64,000 nucleotides of DNA, taken from positions 186,001-250,000 of the forward strand of contig JAGNHB010000002.1 of the NCBI GenBank assembly GCA_018001935.1. Reading direction: 5' to 3'. Below the pieces are notes generated by a model. It made no database searches. It had not been told where the DNA came from and worked only from the letters and a program-made list of their open reading frames with translations. This DNA is from Acidobacteriota bacterium. Lineage in GTDB: Bacteria; Acidobacteriota; JAAYUB01. The position numbers were made by a program, and so were the translations under genes. Below are positions 51,819 through 60,723 of this stretch, in pieces (within the stretch, counting starts at the first letter, position 1; each line of letters starts with the position of its first letter).

Positions 51819-51853
51819 TGCTAATTTTTTAGCAAAGTGCTGAACTTTTAGCA
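51819..51853. promoter_or_regulatory. Double operator upstream of the BlaI-like repressor
   Basis: Two similar dyads, TGCTAATTTTTTAGCA (51819-51834) and TGCTGAACTTTTAGCA (51838-51853), lie 19 bases apart, upstream of the repressor gene. The second lies at the -35 of a candidate promoter with TACTAT at 51865-51870, so repressor bound there would block transcription. The divergent hydrolase promoter (-10 TATACT at 51779-51784 on the minus strand) is also near. They differ from the classic TACA/TGTA BlaI site. Confidence 0.65.
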
Positions 51854-51902
51854 TCGACCCGTCGTACTATAACCCGGAACGACCTGTTGCGGGAGCGAAT
51901 CG

Positions 51903-52295
51903 ATGATGAAGACACCCCGACCCGAAAGCTTGTCCCGGCGCGAACGGCAGATCATGGACGCCCTCTTCGCCCGGGGCGAGGGCACCGTGGCCGACGTGAT
52001 GCAGGACCTGCCGGACCCGCCGGGGTACTCGGCGGTCCGGGCCATGCTCCGGATCCTGGAGCACAAGGGGCACCTCACCCACCGGCAGGACGGCGCCCGC
52101 TACGTGTACGTCCCCGTCCGGGAGCGGGAGGAGGCGGGGCGGTCCGCCGCCCGCCACCTGCTCCGGACCTTCTTCGACGGGTCGCCGGCGGAGGCCGCGG
52201 CCGCCCTGCTGGACGCCGCGGACCGCCCCCTCACGGAAACGGAGTACGAAACGCTTCGCCGCCTCATCGAGAAGGCGCACAAGGAGGGACGATGA
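51903..52295 (+). CDS. BlaI/MecI/CopY-family repressor
   Basis: The 130-residue protein has the BlaI winged-helix: LSRRERQIMDALFARGEGTV, VADVMQDLPDPPGYSAVRAM and HLTHRQDGARYVYVPV. The C-terminal helical dimerisation part contains SAARHLLRTFFDGSPAEAAA. In characterised systems such repressors are cut by the membrane protease encoded next door. Its stop overlaps the next ATG (ATGA). Two operator-like dyads precede it, which fits autoregulation. No beta-lactamase gene is adjacent. Confidence 0.88.
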   Translation: MMKTPRPESLSRRERQIMDALFARGEGTVADVMQDLPDPPGYSAVRAMLRILEHKGHLTHRQDGARYVYVPVREREEAGRSAARHLLRTFFDGSPAEAAAALLDAADRPLTETEYETLRRLIEKAHKEGR

Positions 52296-54235
52296 CCCTG
52301 CCGGAAATCCCCTTCCTCGCCCAAGAGGCCATCGCGTTCATGTTCCGGAGCGCGGTGCTCCTCCTGGCGGCCACTGCGCTCGCCCCCCTGATCCGGCGTT
52401 GCACGCCCCGGCTTCGCAACGCCGTGTGGGTGACGGTGCTGGTTCTGGTCCTCCTGCTGCCCTTTGCCGCCTTCCTGGGCGGCGGCCTCCGGTTGGGCCT
52501 GCTGGCGGATGTCGCCCCCGGGACCGCCGTGGAGGCAGCCGCCTCGCCCGCAAGGCCGGTTCCCCGAGAGGCGGTCGACCCCGCGGAAACCCGCTCAACA
52601 GGGCCTTCCGAAAACACCTCCGCGGCCGCCCGGGAATACGGCGTCACCCGGTCGGAGACGGCGCTTCCCGACGGGGCGGTCGGCCTCGTGGAAACCCGCT
52701 CACCGCGGCGCTCCGGCGAAACCCCCGTCGCCGCCGTGAAAAACGGCGCCCCGGTGCACACCCCGCTCCCCTGGCGGGAATTCCTCCTGGGAGTCTGGGG
52801 AACGGGGGCCCTCGCCGTGGGGCTCCGCCGCTACCTGGCGGGCCGGGCGGGACGGCGCCTGGTCCGGCATTCCGAACCGCTTGCGGGCCCCGCCTGGCAG
52901 GCGCTGCGGGAGGAAGCGGCCCGGGAGGGGGCGGACCTCCGCGTCGGCCCCGCCGTCCGGACTCCCCTGACCTTCGGGGTCTTCGCGCCCGTGATCCTCC
53001 TTCCCCGCACCGCCCGGCACTGGCACCCCGGGTGCCTCCGCGCGGTCATCCTGCACGAACTGGCCCACGTCCGCCACCGGGACGCCCTCTCCCGCCTGGC
53101 GGGAAAGGCCGCCTGCGCCCTGGCCTGGTTCAACCCGCTCGTCTGGCATGCCTTCCGGGAGATGTCCCTGGCCCAGGAGGAGGCGTCCGACGCCCGCGTG
53201 GTGCTCGAGGGCGTTCGCCCTTCCGATTATGCCCGTCAGCTCGTGGCCTTCGCGTACGACCTGCGCGCCGCCGGTTTCGCCGGCGCGGCGGCGGTCGGCA
53301 TGGTCCCGCGCACCCGGCTGGAACGCCGGATCCGCCACCTGCTGCAACCCCATTCCGACGTCAAGGAGACGACCATGAAGAAGAAACTGGCCTTGTTGAT
53401 CGGTGTCCTGACCCTCGGGGCCGCCGTGGCGTGGATGTCCCCCTTCTCCCCGTCCACCGCCGTCGCGGCCGTTCCCGCCGGCGACCCGGCCGGCCTGGGG
53501 GGTGAGCCGCCCGCCCCGCCGTCCCCGCCCGCCTGGGCCATGCCGTGCCTCCCGGCCGCCCTGGCGGCGCCGCCCGCCCCGCCGGCCCCGCCGGCGCCCC
53601 CCGCCCAGCCGCTTCCACCTCCCGTCGCCGCCCCCGAACCGCCGGAGGCGCCGGAGCCCCCCGAGGCCCCCGAGCCGCCGGAGAAACCCGGCCGGGGAGG
53701 CGTTTCGATCGGACTGGACGAGAACTCCCTCAAACAAATCCGCGAGATCTCGGTGGATGCGGCGGAGATCGCACGCGCCGTCCGGGAATCCCTCAAGTCC
53801 CTGGACGAGCTGAAGGACCTTGGCCCCCAGATCGAAAAGGCCGTCAAGGAGTCCCTGGCCGCGGCGAAGCTCGACCCTTCCCTGGAGAAGAAGATCCAGG
53901 AACAGCTGGAAAAAGCCCGTCAGAAAATGAACGACCCCGCGTTCCGGGAGCAGCTCCGCCAGGAGATCGCCCGGGTGCGCGCCGAACTGGGCGATCTCTC
54001 CAGCGTGCGGGAGAAAGTCCGCAAGGAGATGAGCGAGGCCGTGGCGAAGCTCGAGCGTGAAGCCGCCCGGGCGAACGCCTATGCCCGCCCCTGGATCGAG
54101 ATGGCCCGGGACCAGGTCCGCAAGGTGATGGACCGCCTGGCCAACGACCCGAACTTCCCCATCAGCGACGATCAGCTCCGGAAGATCGAGGAATCCATCC
54201 AGAAAGCCCTGGGAGAGATCTCAGAGACGAAATGA
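52292..54235 (+). CDS. BlaR1-like M56 peptidase fused to a secreted coiled-coil region
   Basis: The 647-residue protein begins with membrane helices (SAVLLLAATALAPLIRR, AVWVTVLVLVLLLPFAAFLG), then the M56 zinc-protease motif HELAHVRHRD (His255-Glu256, His259) and EASDARVVLEGVRPSDYARQ. Instead of the usual sensor domain, a signal-peptide-like segment starting at Met362 (MKKKLALLIGVLTLGAAVAW) leads into a Pro-rich stretch (about 400-470) and 150 residues of charged helix likely to form coiled coils (KQIREISVDAAEIARAVRES...). It should cut the repressor when triggered. AAGGAG lies six bases before codon 362, so the C-terminal part may also be made alone. Confidence 0.82.
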   Translation: MTLPEIPFLAQEAIAFMFRSAVLLLAATALAPLIRRCTPRLRNAVWVTVLVLVLLLPFAAFLGGGLRLGLLADVAPGTAVEAAASPARPVPREAVDPAETRSTGPSENTSAAAREYGVTRSETALPDGAVGLVETRSPRRSGETPVAAVKNGAPVHTPLPWREFLLGVWGTGALAVGLRRYLAGRAGRRLVRHSEPLAGPAWQALREEAAREGADLRVGPAVRTPLTFGVFAPVILLPRTARHWHPGCLRAVILHELAHVRHRDALSRLAGKAACALAWFNPLVWHAFREMSLAQEEASDARVVLEGVRPSDYARQLVAFAYDLRAAGFAGAAAVGMVPRTRLERRIRHLLQPHSDVKETTMKKKLALLIGVLTLGAAVAWMSPFSPSTAVAAVPAGDPAGLGGEPPAPPSPPAWAMPCLPAALAAPPAPPAPPAPPAQPLPPPVAAPEPPEAPEPPEAPEPPEKPGRGGVSIGLDENSLKQIREISVDAAEIARAVRESLKSLDELKDLGPQIEKAVKESLAAAKLDPSLEKKIQEQLEKARQKMNDPAFREQLRQEIARVRAELGDLSSVREKVRKEMSEAVAKLEREAARANAYARPWIEMARDQVRKVMDRLANDPNFPISDDQLRKIEESIQKALGEISETK

Positions 54236-54628
54236 CCCCCAAACCACCGGTTCCGGACGTTTGTTTACAGGACCGGGACCGGTGGCTTCAGGCCTTTCGT
54301 CCTTTCACGGCGCCTCAACTTTCTTCGTTCTACCTTACGCCCAATCGACAGGGCTCGAGATTCGCTTGAACCGGTGCGAATCTTTCCGGAAACGAGCGGA
54401 AGCAGTCGCTGACAGCCTCATCCCAAACCGCGAAGTGTGATACCGAACGAGTATCCTTCAATTGACAAACCGTAATCTCGCCCCCTGGTCGATAGACGAA
54501 CTGTCTATCGGACCGGCATTTCCATGATGAATCGGGGCACCTCTCCGCGACGGACCGCTGATCGGTTGCTCTGAATGCTCGTCGGGTTTTCTCCCGAAAA
54601 ATCCACGATCCTCAAGACAAGAAATACT
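54236..54628. other. Non-coding space before the cas operon
   Basis: No credible coding frame; short frames give unrecognisable, basic peptides. It is less G+C-rich than its surroundings. A perfect 8-bp hairpin, CGATAGAC/GTCTATCG with a 5-base loop, lies at 54490-54510. No CRISPR repeats are present. Confidence 0.6.
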
Positions 54629-54657
54629 TTGACATTTATCCAACATCGCAGGATAAT
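54629..54657 (+). promoter_or_regulatory. Promoter of the cas operon
   Basis: Consensus TTGACA (54629-54634), a 17-base spacer and GATAAT (54652-54657). The leader of about 57 bases contains a dyad, GTTCTC/GAGAAC (54690-54702), and GGAG (54711-54714) seven bases before the cas3 ATG. Confidence 0.7.
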
Positions 54658-54720
54658 TACCTTAATTGTGCCTTCAAGAATGTTGGTTAGTTCTCTGAGA
54701 ACAGGGAAACGGAGTGCCAC

Positions 54721-57432
54721 ATGGATTCATTTCGTGATTTCTTTCAAAAACTGACCGGGCATAATGCGCCACACGATTGGCAGAACGAGTTGGCCGCTCA
54801 AGAGGATTGTTGTAACCGCCTGATCCGTGTCCCAACCGGGTTCGGAAAGACCCACGGAATCCTCGCCGCCTGGCTTTGGCACCGAGTAAAACGCAGAGAC
54901 AACCGTTGGCCGCGGCGCCTGGTCTGGTGTCTCCCCATGCGGGTGCTGGTGGAGCAGACGGAGAACGAAGCGCTTGCGGCACTGGGCTCGCTGGGGATTC
55001 TCTGGGATGGAGGCACGCATGAAGGCAAGGTCGGGGTCCACTTGCTGATGGGGGGGGCGGACGGCGGCGATTGGCCCCTTTACCCGGAGGAATGTGCCGT
55101 TTTGATCGGCACTCAAGACATGCTCCTCTCCCGTGCCATGAATCGCGGCTATGCGGCGGCGCGTGCCCGCTGGCCGATGGAATTCGGCCTCCTCAACCAG
55201 GACGCGCTCTGGGTGATGGACGAAGTCCAGTTGATGGACTTCGGCCTGGCAACCTCGGCGCAATTGCAGGCGTTCCGTGATGATGACTCGGAAGAGAAAC
55301 GTTCCCTTCGCCCCTGCCGCACCTGGTGGATGAGTGCGACACTGCAGCGGGGCTGGCTCGAGAAAAGTCCGGACACGACTCGATTGACAGCCGGTCTGCC
55401 CTCGTCGTCCATCCCGCCGCAAGGGCGCGTCGGCCACCTGTGGGACGACGTCGTCAAACCGTGCGAATTGAAAGCGGTCAAAGATGCCAAGGACATCGCG
55501 TCATTGGTCGTCAGCGAACATGAGGCGATGAAGAGAAGCACCGGCGCTACGACGCTGGTGGTTCTCAACACCGTAAGAAGAGCCGTGGAAGTTTTTGAAT
55601 TGCTGCAGAATGACGACTCTCTGGCAATGACCGACAAACGATTGGTTCACAGCCGTTTCCGGCCCGCGGAGCGCGCCTCGTGGTGTGAGGCCTTCTTGAA
55701 TAGAGAGGCCTGTGCATCGGGAACAGACCGCGTCATCGTCGCGACCCAGGTCGTCGAGGCCGGGGTCGACATCTCGGCCGGTCTTCTCGTCACCGAACTG
55801 GCGCCGTGGGCCAGCCTGGTGCAGCGTTTCGGCCGCTGTGCAAGATGGGGAGGCACGGCGCGGGTAATCGTCGCGGATTTGCCGGCCGGCCAGGCCGAGG
55901 AAACCGCAAGGAAGGCCCGCGCAGAACAAGAGAAAGCCATAAGATCGGGGAAAACGAAGGAAATCGACGCGGCCGCCATCATCACCAACGCGGAGAACAA
56001 GGCGGCTTTGCCCTATTCCATGGACGAGCTCAGGGCTGCCCGTGAGGCGCTCGGGCTTGTCAGCGATGTCGCTCCTCGGCAACTCGAGACGTTCGAGGAG
56101 CAGCATGGCGAATGGCTCCCCCGGCTCTACCCCTTCGAACCGGCCCACCTGCTGCTGCGGCATGAACTCGATGAACTGTTCGACACCTCGCCCGACCTTT
56201 CCGGGGCCGAGATCGACATCAGCCGTTTCATCCGCTCCGGCGCCGAGCGCGACCTCCAGGTTTTCTGGGAGGACATCGAGGGAAAAACCGAGCCCCCCGA
56301 AAAGTTGCGGCCCGCACGGGAAGCTCTTTGTACGGTTCCTTTCCTTGACGCCAGGGCCTGGTTGTGCGGCAAGGGGACACGGCTGGAAAAGGGCAGGCGC
56401 GCCTGGGTCTGGGATTGGCTGGAAGGCGCCTGGCGAAGGGCCGAAGGACGCGATTTTTACCCTGGTCAGACAGTGCTGGTTTCGGCCGACTGCGGTGGAT
56501 ACGATCCGGCCAGGGGGTGGGATGCCAAGTCATCGCTCAGCGTCTTGCCGGTTGCGCTTGTTCCGCCACAGCCGGCTGAAATGACGGACTCCGGCCAGGA
56601 CGATGAATCGCTGAGCAGGTCGGCATGGCAGACCATCGCTTCTCACGGCCGAGAAGTCGGCGCGCTGACACGCCGGTTGGCCCAAGAGCTTGTTCCTGAA
56701 TTCACCGACCTGTTCGATCTGGCCGGGCGCTTCCACGACGTGGGAAAGTCGCATGCCGCGTTTCAGCAAATGATCGTCGGCCACGGCAGACCCGCCCGGG
56801 TTGATCTGGCCAAGGCCCCGGAGAAAGCCTGGTCGATGAAGAACCGTCGGCGGGGTTTCCGTCACGAACTGGCAAGCGCCCTGGCGCTCTTCGCCGTCTT
56901 GCAGCGGCACGCCCCCGACCATCCGGCCCTGCTCGGGCCATGGCGAGGTTTTCTTGCCGCCGTCGGGATGAAGCCGGTCGAACCGCTTTCGTCGGGGTCC
57001 CCGCCGACACCTGTCGAAGCAGAAATCCTCGCCCTATCCGCGGAAAGCTTCAACCTCCTGCTCTACCTGGTCTGTTCCCATCACGGCAAGGTCCGCCTGG
57101 CCTGGCACGCGTGCCCGGCCGATCAGGAATTTTCGGATGGGGCGTTGCGCATCCGCGGGGTTATCGACGGTGAAAGGCTGCCGGCGTTACCGCTTTACAC
57201 CACTGTCGGCGACATGTCCATGCTGCCGGAGAGTCTCCTCGATCTGACGCCTTCCTCCGCCGGGCTCAATCCAAGAACCGGCCGGGGTTGGACGGAGCGG
57301 GTGCTGTCGCTGTTGTCTATCTATGGCCCGTTCGGCCTTGCCGGGTTCGAGGCGATCATGCGGGCCGCGGACCAGCGGGCCTCGATGGCGGTCAAGGACG
57401 ATGAATTGCTCGAAGCGGAGGTGTCGCCATGA
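54721..57432 (+). CDS. cas3: Cas3 helicase-nuclease of a type I-G system (HD at C-terminus)
   Basis: The 903-residue protein begins at an ATG with GGAG upstream. The SF2 helicase has VPTGFGKTHG (Walker A, about 38), MDEVQLMD (DEVQ box, about 167), WMSATLQRG (motif III, about 205) and QRFGRCARWG (motif VI, about 370). The HD nuclease comes at the C-terminus: DLAGRFHDVGKSHAAFQQM (about 668) and the later RHELASALALFAVLQRH and VCSHHGKVRLAWHA histidines. In type I-E-like Cas3 the HD precedes the helicase; the reversed order is a known mark of type I-G (I-U). Cas3 unwinds and degrades target DNA recruited by Cascade. Its stop overlaps the next ATG (ATGA). Confidence 0.93.
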   Translation: MDSFRDFFQKLTGHNAPHDWQNELAAQEDCCNRLIRVPTGFGKTHGILAAWLWHRVKRRDNRWPRRLVWCLPMRVLVEQTENEALAALGSLGILWDGGTHEGKVGVHLLMGGADGGDWPLYPEECAVLIGTQDMLLSRAMNRGYAAARARWPMEFGLLNQDALWVMDEVQLMDFGLATSAQLQAFRDDDSEEKRSLRPCRTWWMSATLQRGWLEKSPDTTRLTAGLPSSSIPPQGRVGHLWDDVVKPCELKAVKDAKDIASLVVSEHEAMKRSTGATTLVVLNTVRRAVEVFELLQNDDSLAMTDKRLVHSRFRPAERASWCEAFLNREACASGTDRVIVATQVVEAGVDISAGLLVTELAPWASLVQRFGRCARWGGTARVIVADLPAGQAEETARKARAEQEKAIRSGKTKEIDAAAIITNAENKAALPYSMDELRAAREALGLVSDVAPRQLETFEEQHGEWLPRLYPFEPAHLLLRHELDELFDTSPDLSGAEIDISRFIRSGAERDLQVFWEDIEGKTEPPEKLRPAREALCTVPFLDARAWLCGKGTRLEKGRRAWVWDWLEGAWRRAEGRDFYPGQTVLVSADCGGYDPARGWDAKSSLSVLPVALVPPQPAEMTDSGQDDESLSRSAWQTIASHGREVGALTRRLAQELVPEFTDLFDLAGRFHDVGKSHAAFQQMIVGHGRPARVDLAKAPEKAWSMKNRRRGFRHELASALALFAVLQRHAPDHPALLGPWRGFLAAVGMKPVEPLSSGSPPTPVEAEILALSAESFNLLLYLVCSHHGKVRLAWHACPADQEFSDGALRIRGVIDGERLPALPLYTTVGDMSMLPESLLDLTPSSAGLNPRTGRGWTERVLSLLSIYGPFGLAGFEAIMRAADQRASMAVKDDELLEAEVSP

Positions 57433-59702
57433 TGCACATCCACGACCTGAACGGCTGCGCCCCCGTACCCCTGGCCCACTACCTGAAAGCCCTGGGGATT
57501 CTGCGTCTCGTATCTGAACAGGGTGATGAACAGGCGAGAGGCTGGTGGGAAGGGGATCGCTTTCGACTGGCGACCCGTTTGGATTGCTGCGAATTGGAAG
57601 CCTTTTTTCTAAAGGCATATAAACCGACCCCCATGGTGTCGCCCTGGAATAAAGGGTCTGGGTTTTTTTACACCAATGATCCGGGTTTAACCCCAATCAT
57701 GAGTTCTGATGCTCCACGATTTGAGCCTTTTCGCGAAGCCATAACCGCCTCAAAAGCCTTGTTGTCAGCGATATCAAGCGCGGACGATTCCGTCAGGCGA
57801 ATCAAAGCAGAGACCAAAGTCAAGGGTATGACAAAAAGCCAAAAAGAGGCAATAAAGAGTTCACCCGACTATAAGAAACGTCTCTCTATGGCTGAAAAGA
57901 TTTTCAATGCGTTGAAGAGCGATCTTATCCCGAGATGCCGACTTGTCTGGCGGGGGCCACACCGGAAATGGCTGGATGCCGCAATGGTTCTCGACAGTGA
58001 TGGCAATCCTGGTTTCCCAGCGCTTCTTGGGACTGGCGGCAACGATGGCCGTCTAGACTTCACCAACAATTTCATGCAACGGCTCAACGAGATATTCGAT
58101 CCTTCCGACAAAGACGGCAAAGCACGAAAGTCGGCGGATCAATGGATTTCAAGCGCTTTGTGGGGAAGAGCGATCAAGGGCTGCCAAATCGGGAGCGCCG
58201 TTGGCCAGTATTTGCCTGGAATGGCTGGGGGAGCGAACAGTACGACCGGTCCGTCGGGTGACAGTCTCCTCAACCCCGCGGATTTCATCCTCATGATGGA
58301 GGGAACGGTGCTCTTTACCGCCCATGCTACCCGAAGACTCGCGACCACAGCATCGTCACGCGCCGCGGCGCCGTTTGCGGTCAGCGCGCAAGGCGCCGGT
58401 TATGCCAGTGCGGCCGATGCCGACGAAAGCTTCCGCGGTGAGCAGTGGATGCCTCTCTGGTCGCAACCGCTGACCTTGGGTGAGTTGCGTCGTCTGCTGG
58501 CGGAAGGGCGCGCGCAACTCGGCGGGCACACCGCGAGCAGCGAGCCGCTCGACCTTGCCCGCGCCATCGCGCGGATGGGGACGGCGCGCGGAATAGGCGA
58601 ATTTCAACGATACGGCTACATCGAACGGAACGGGCAGTCGAACCTGGCGGTCCCCCTCGGCCGGTTCCGCGTTCCGGAAAAGGTGCCGCCCCACCTCGGC
58701 TGCCTTGACGACCTCGACCGTTACCGCTGGCTTTCCAGGCTCCGGCGTGAAGCGCGGGACCAACATGCTCCCGCCAGGCTCAGGCGTGCCGAGCGGGTTC
58801 TCGGCGATGCGCTCTTTGCACTCACCCAGAGACCGGAAAGCCCGTCGGAGTGGCAGGCCGTTCTGCTGGCGATGGCGGGAGCCGAAGGGGTCATGGCCGC
58901 CGGCAGCGGTTTCAACGCAGGGCCGGTCCCCCCGCTTCGTCCCGAATGGGTCCAGGCGTCGGATGATCATTCCGTCGAGTTTCGCCTGGCTCTCGCTTTT
59001 GCCTTGCAGGCCGCAGCTTTCAGCGAAAGGGAGGACCGAACCTGGCCGATCGACGGCGTTCGACGGCATTGGCTGCCCCTGAAAGGGAGGCAGTTCGCCA
59101 AAACCGGGACCGGGGCGCAGGCCAGGTTGGAAACAAGGCCGGATGTTGTTCTCGCCGGTCGGGAGGGAATCGATGACGCCCTGGCCCTGGTCCGGCGCCG
59201 CCTGATCGAGGCCGCGCAAAAAGGCCAACGGCGGCTGCCGCTCTCCCCGGCGTTCAGGGCGTACGCTCACCCCGCCGACCTGGCACGGTTGCTGGCGGGG
59301 GAAGTCGATCTCGACCGGACCCTCGCCCTGGCGCGGGCGCTCATGGCGCTCGACGGCAGCCGATGGGCCGCCGCCCCTTGTCCGCCGTCCGGACCCCGTC
59401 ACCTCGACTATCCTGACGACGCCTGGCTGGCCATCCGTCTGTCCCTTCTACCGTGGCCCCTAGAGGATGGCCGCAAGATCGGCGTCGACCCCGCCGTATT
59501 CCGCAGGCTGGAGAGCGGGGACGCGGCGACGGCTTTCGAGTTGGCCCGTCGCCGGTTGCACGCCGCCGGCATCGGCGCCACCGTGCGGTGTGCCGCCGTC
59601 TCCCCCGAAACCGCCCGGCTGTGGGCCGCGGCCCTGGCCTTCCCGGTCACCCGTAGGACAGCCGGAAGTTTCGTCCGGCGTCTCGATCCCAACGCCCAAT
59701 AA
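57429..59702 (+). CDS. csx17: Csx17, large (Cas8-like) subunit of the type I-G effector
   Basis: The 757-residue protein begins MMHIHDLNGCAPVPLAHYLK, the Csx17 entry (LxGCxPxPLAxYLKALG), and shares its order with GSU0052-type proteins. Further features are MEGTVLFTAHATRRLAT, PFAVSAQGAGYASAADADES and RGEQWMPLWSQPLTLGELRR, then RLRRAERVLGDALFALT. It stands in for Cas8 in this subtype, presumably reading the PAM. Bases about 57600-58330 are visibly A+T-richer than the rest (57841-57900: 23 of 60 G+C; 59341-59400: 46 of 60), with Lys-rich residues 115-165, which suggests mosaic origin. Confidence 0.9.
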   Translation: MMHIHDLNGCAPVPLAHYLKALGILRLVSEQGDEQARGWWEGDRFRLATRLDCCELEAFFLKAYKPTPMVSPWNKGSGFFYTNDPGLTPIMSSDAPRFEPFREAITASKALLSAISSADDSVRRIKAETKVKGMTKSQKEAIKSSPDYKKRLSMAEKIFNALKSDLIPRCRLVWRGPHRKWLDAAMVLDSDGNPGFPALLGTGGNDGRLDFTNNFMQRLNEIFDPSDKDGKARKSADQWISSALWGRAIKGCQIGSAVGQYLPGMAGGANSTTGPSGDSLLNPADFILMMEGTVLFTAHATRRLATTASSRAAAPFAVSAQGAGYASAADADESFRGEQWMPLWSQPLTLGELRRLLAEGRAQLGGHTASSEPLDLARAIARMGTARGIGEFQRYGYIERNGQSNLAVPLGRFRVPEKVPPHLGCLDDLDRYRWLSRLRREARDQHAPARLRRAERVLGDALFALTQRPESPSEWQAVLLAMAGAEGVMAAGSGFNAGPVPPLRPEWVQASDDHSVEFRLALAFALQAAAFSEREDRTWPIDGVRRHWLPLKGRQFAKTGTGAQARLETRPDVVLAGREGIDDALALVRRRLIEAAQKGQRRLPLSPAFRAYAHPADLARLLAGEVDLDRTLALARALMALDGSRWAAAPCPPSGPRHLDYPDDAWLAIRLSLLPWPLEDGRKIGVDPAVFRRLESGDAATAFELARRRLHAAGIGATVRCAAVSPETARLWAAALAFPVTRRTAGSFVRRLDPNAQ

Positions 59703-59719
59703 CCCAAGGAGGAAAAACC

Positions 59720-60721
59720 ATGTCCGTCGACCTTTCCGCTCTCAACGATGTAAACAGGGTGCTCTTTGCGATACCGCTCGTTCCGCTTCAGGGACACCGC
59801 TTTCAGCCGACCGGTTTCCCGTCTCTCGGCGCGGCCACTTTTCAGACACGGCACGGCACGTCGCTCCTCGTCGAAAGCGCGCAAAGCATGGCCAACCACC
59901 TGGAACTGACCCTCTGGGACGAGGCCGCCAACGACCTCAAACCGGATTTCGCCGGCCTTTCCCATGTGCGCGTCCTGCGTCACGGCGCCTTCCTCACCGA
60001 CAGCGTTCTTGAATCCCACCGCATCAACAGCCCGTACATTCTGGAGGGGGCGGATAAAACCTTTTTCCTAAAGATAAAGGGAGAGTTCGCCGTTTTGGAA
60101 ACCGGCCCCATCAACCGGCGGAAATTGACCGAGGTGCTGCTGAAATATGATATCGGTTCGCTGTTGCATGGCGTCTTTCTGGCTAAAAAGGAACTGGCGG
60201 GCGGGCGTTTGAGGCTCTCCCGGGCGGTTGAGGCTTTCATCGAGGCGGACGGGGTCAGGACCGCCGCGTCCGGCGGGGTCAAGAACGACCATGTCAACCC
60301 TTCGGGAGACACGAAGACCGGCTTCGGCAATGTCCCGTTCGCCCGGGACGAATTCACCGCCGACGCCCTTACCCTGTACGTCAAGCTCGATCTCGCCCAG
60401 ATCCGCGGCTACGGCCTTGGCGCCGGTGCGGAGAACCTCCTCGTCCTGCTGGCCCTGTACAAGTTGAGGGCCCTTCTGGATGGAAACCTGAGATTGCGGA
60501 CCGCTTGCGACCTGCGCGTCGCGACCGGGACCGTCGTCGCCACCCTGCCCTCGGGATATGTGCTGCCCTCGTCCCGGGACTTGTTGGATGCCTTGCGCCC
60601 CGCCATCACCGCCTGCTCGGACCTGATGACCGTCAGCGAAGTCACCTTCAACGACGAATTGAAGAAAGGTAAGGAGAAAGAGGGCGGCGAAAGTGAAGAG
60701 GCCGAAACCGGCGAGGAGTGA
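59720..60721 (+). CDS. csb1: Csb1 (Cas7-type) backbone subunit, GSU0053 family
   Basis: The 333-residue protein begins MSVDLSALNDVNRVLFAIPL and carries the family's RFQPTGFPSLGAATFQTRHG. VESAQSMANHLELTLWDE, RINSPYILEGADKTFFLKIK, RKLTEVLLKYDIGSLLHGVF and PFARDEFTADALTLYVKLDL follow. In type I-G it forms the crRNA-binding backbone. The C-terminus ends in a charged tail (KKGKEKEGGESEEAETGEE). AAGGAGG lies seven bases before the ATG. The stop is followed immediately by the csb2 start region. Confidence 0.93.
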   Translation: MSVDLSALNDVNRVLFAIPLVPLQGHRFQPTGFPSLGAATFQTRHGTSLLVESAQSMANHLELTLWDEAANDLKPDFAGLSHVRVLRHGAFLTDSVLESHRINSPYILEGADKTFFLKIKGEFAVLETGPINRRKLTEVLLKYDIGSLLHGVFLAKKELAGGRLRLSRAVEAFIEADGVRTAASGGVKNDHVNPSGDTKTGFGNVPFARDEFTADALTLYVKLDLAQIRGYGLGAGAENLLVLLALYKLRALLDGNLRLRTACDLRVATGTVVATLPSGYVLPSSRDLLDALRPAITACSDLMTVSEVTFNDELKKGKEKEGGESEEAETGEE

Positions 60722-60723
60722 CC

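Noticed and set aside
54236-54720. Small open frames upstream of cas3 (such as 54458-54646 on the minus strand)
   Set aside because: They are overlapping, lack ribosome-binding sites and give no recognisable protein. The promoter for cas3 lies within the same stretch.
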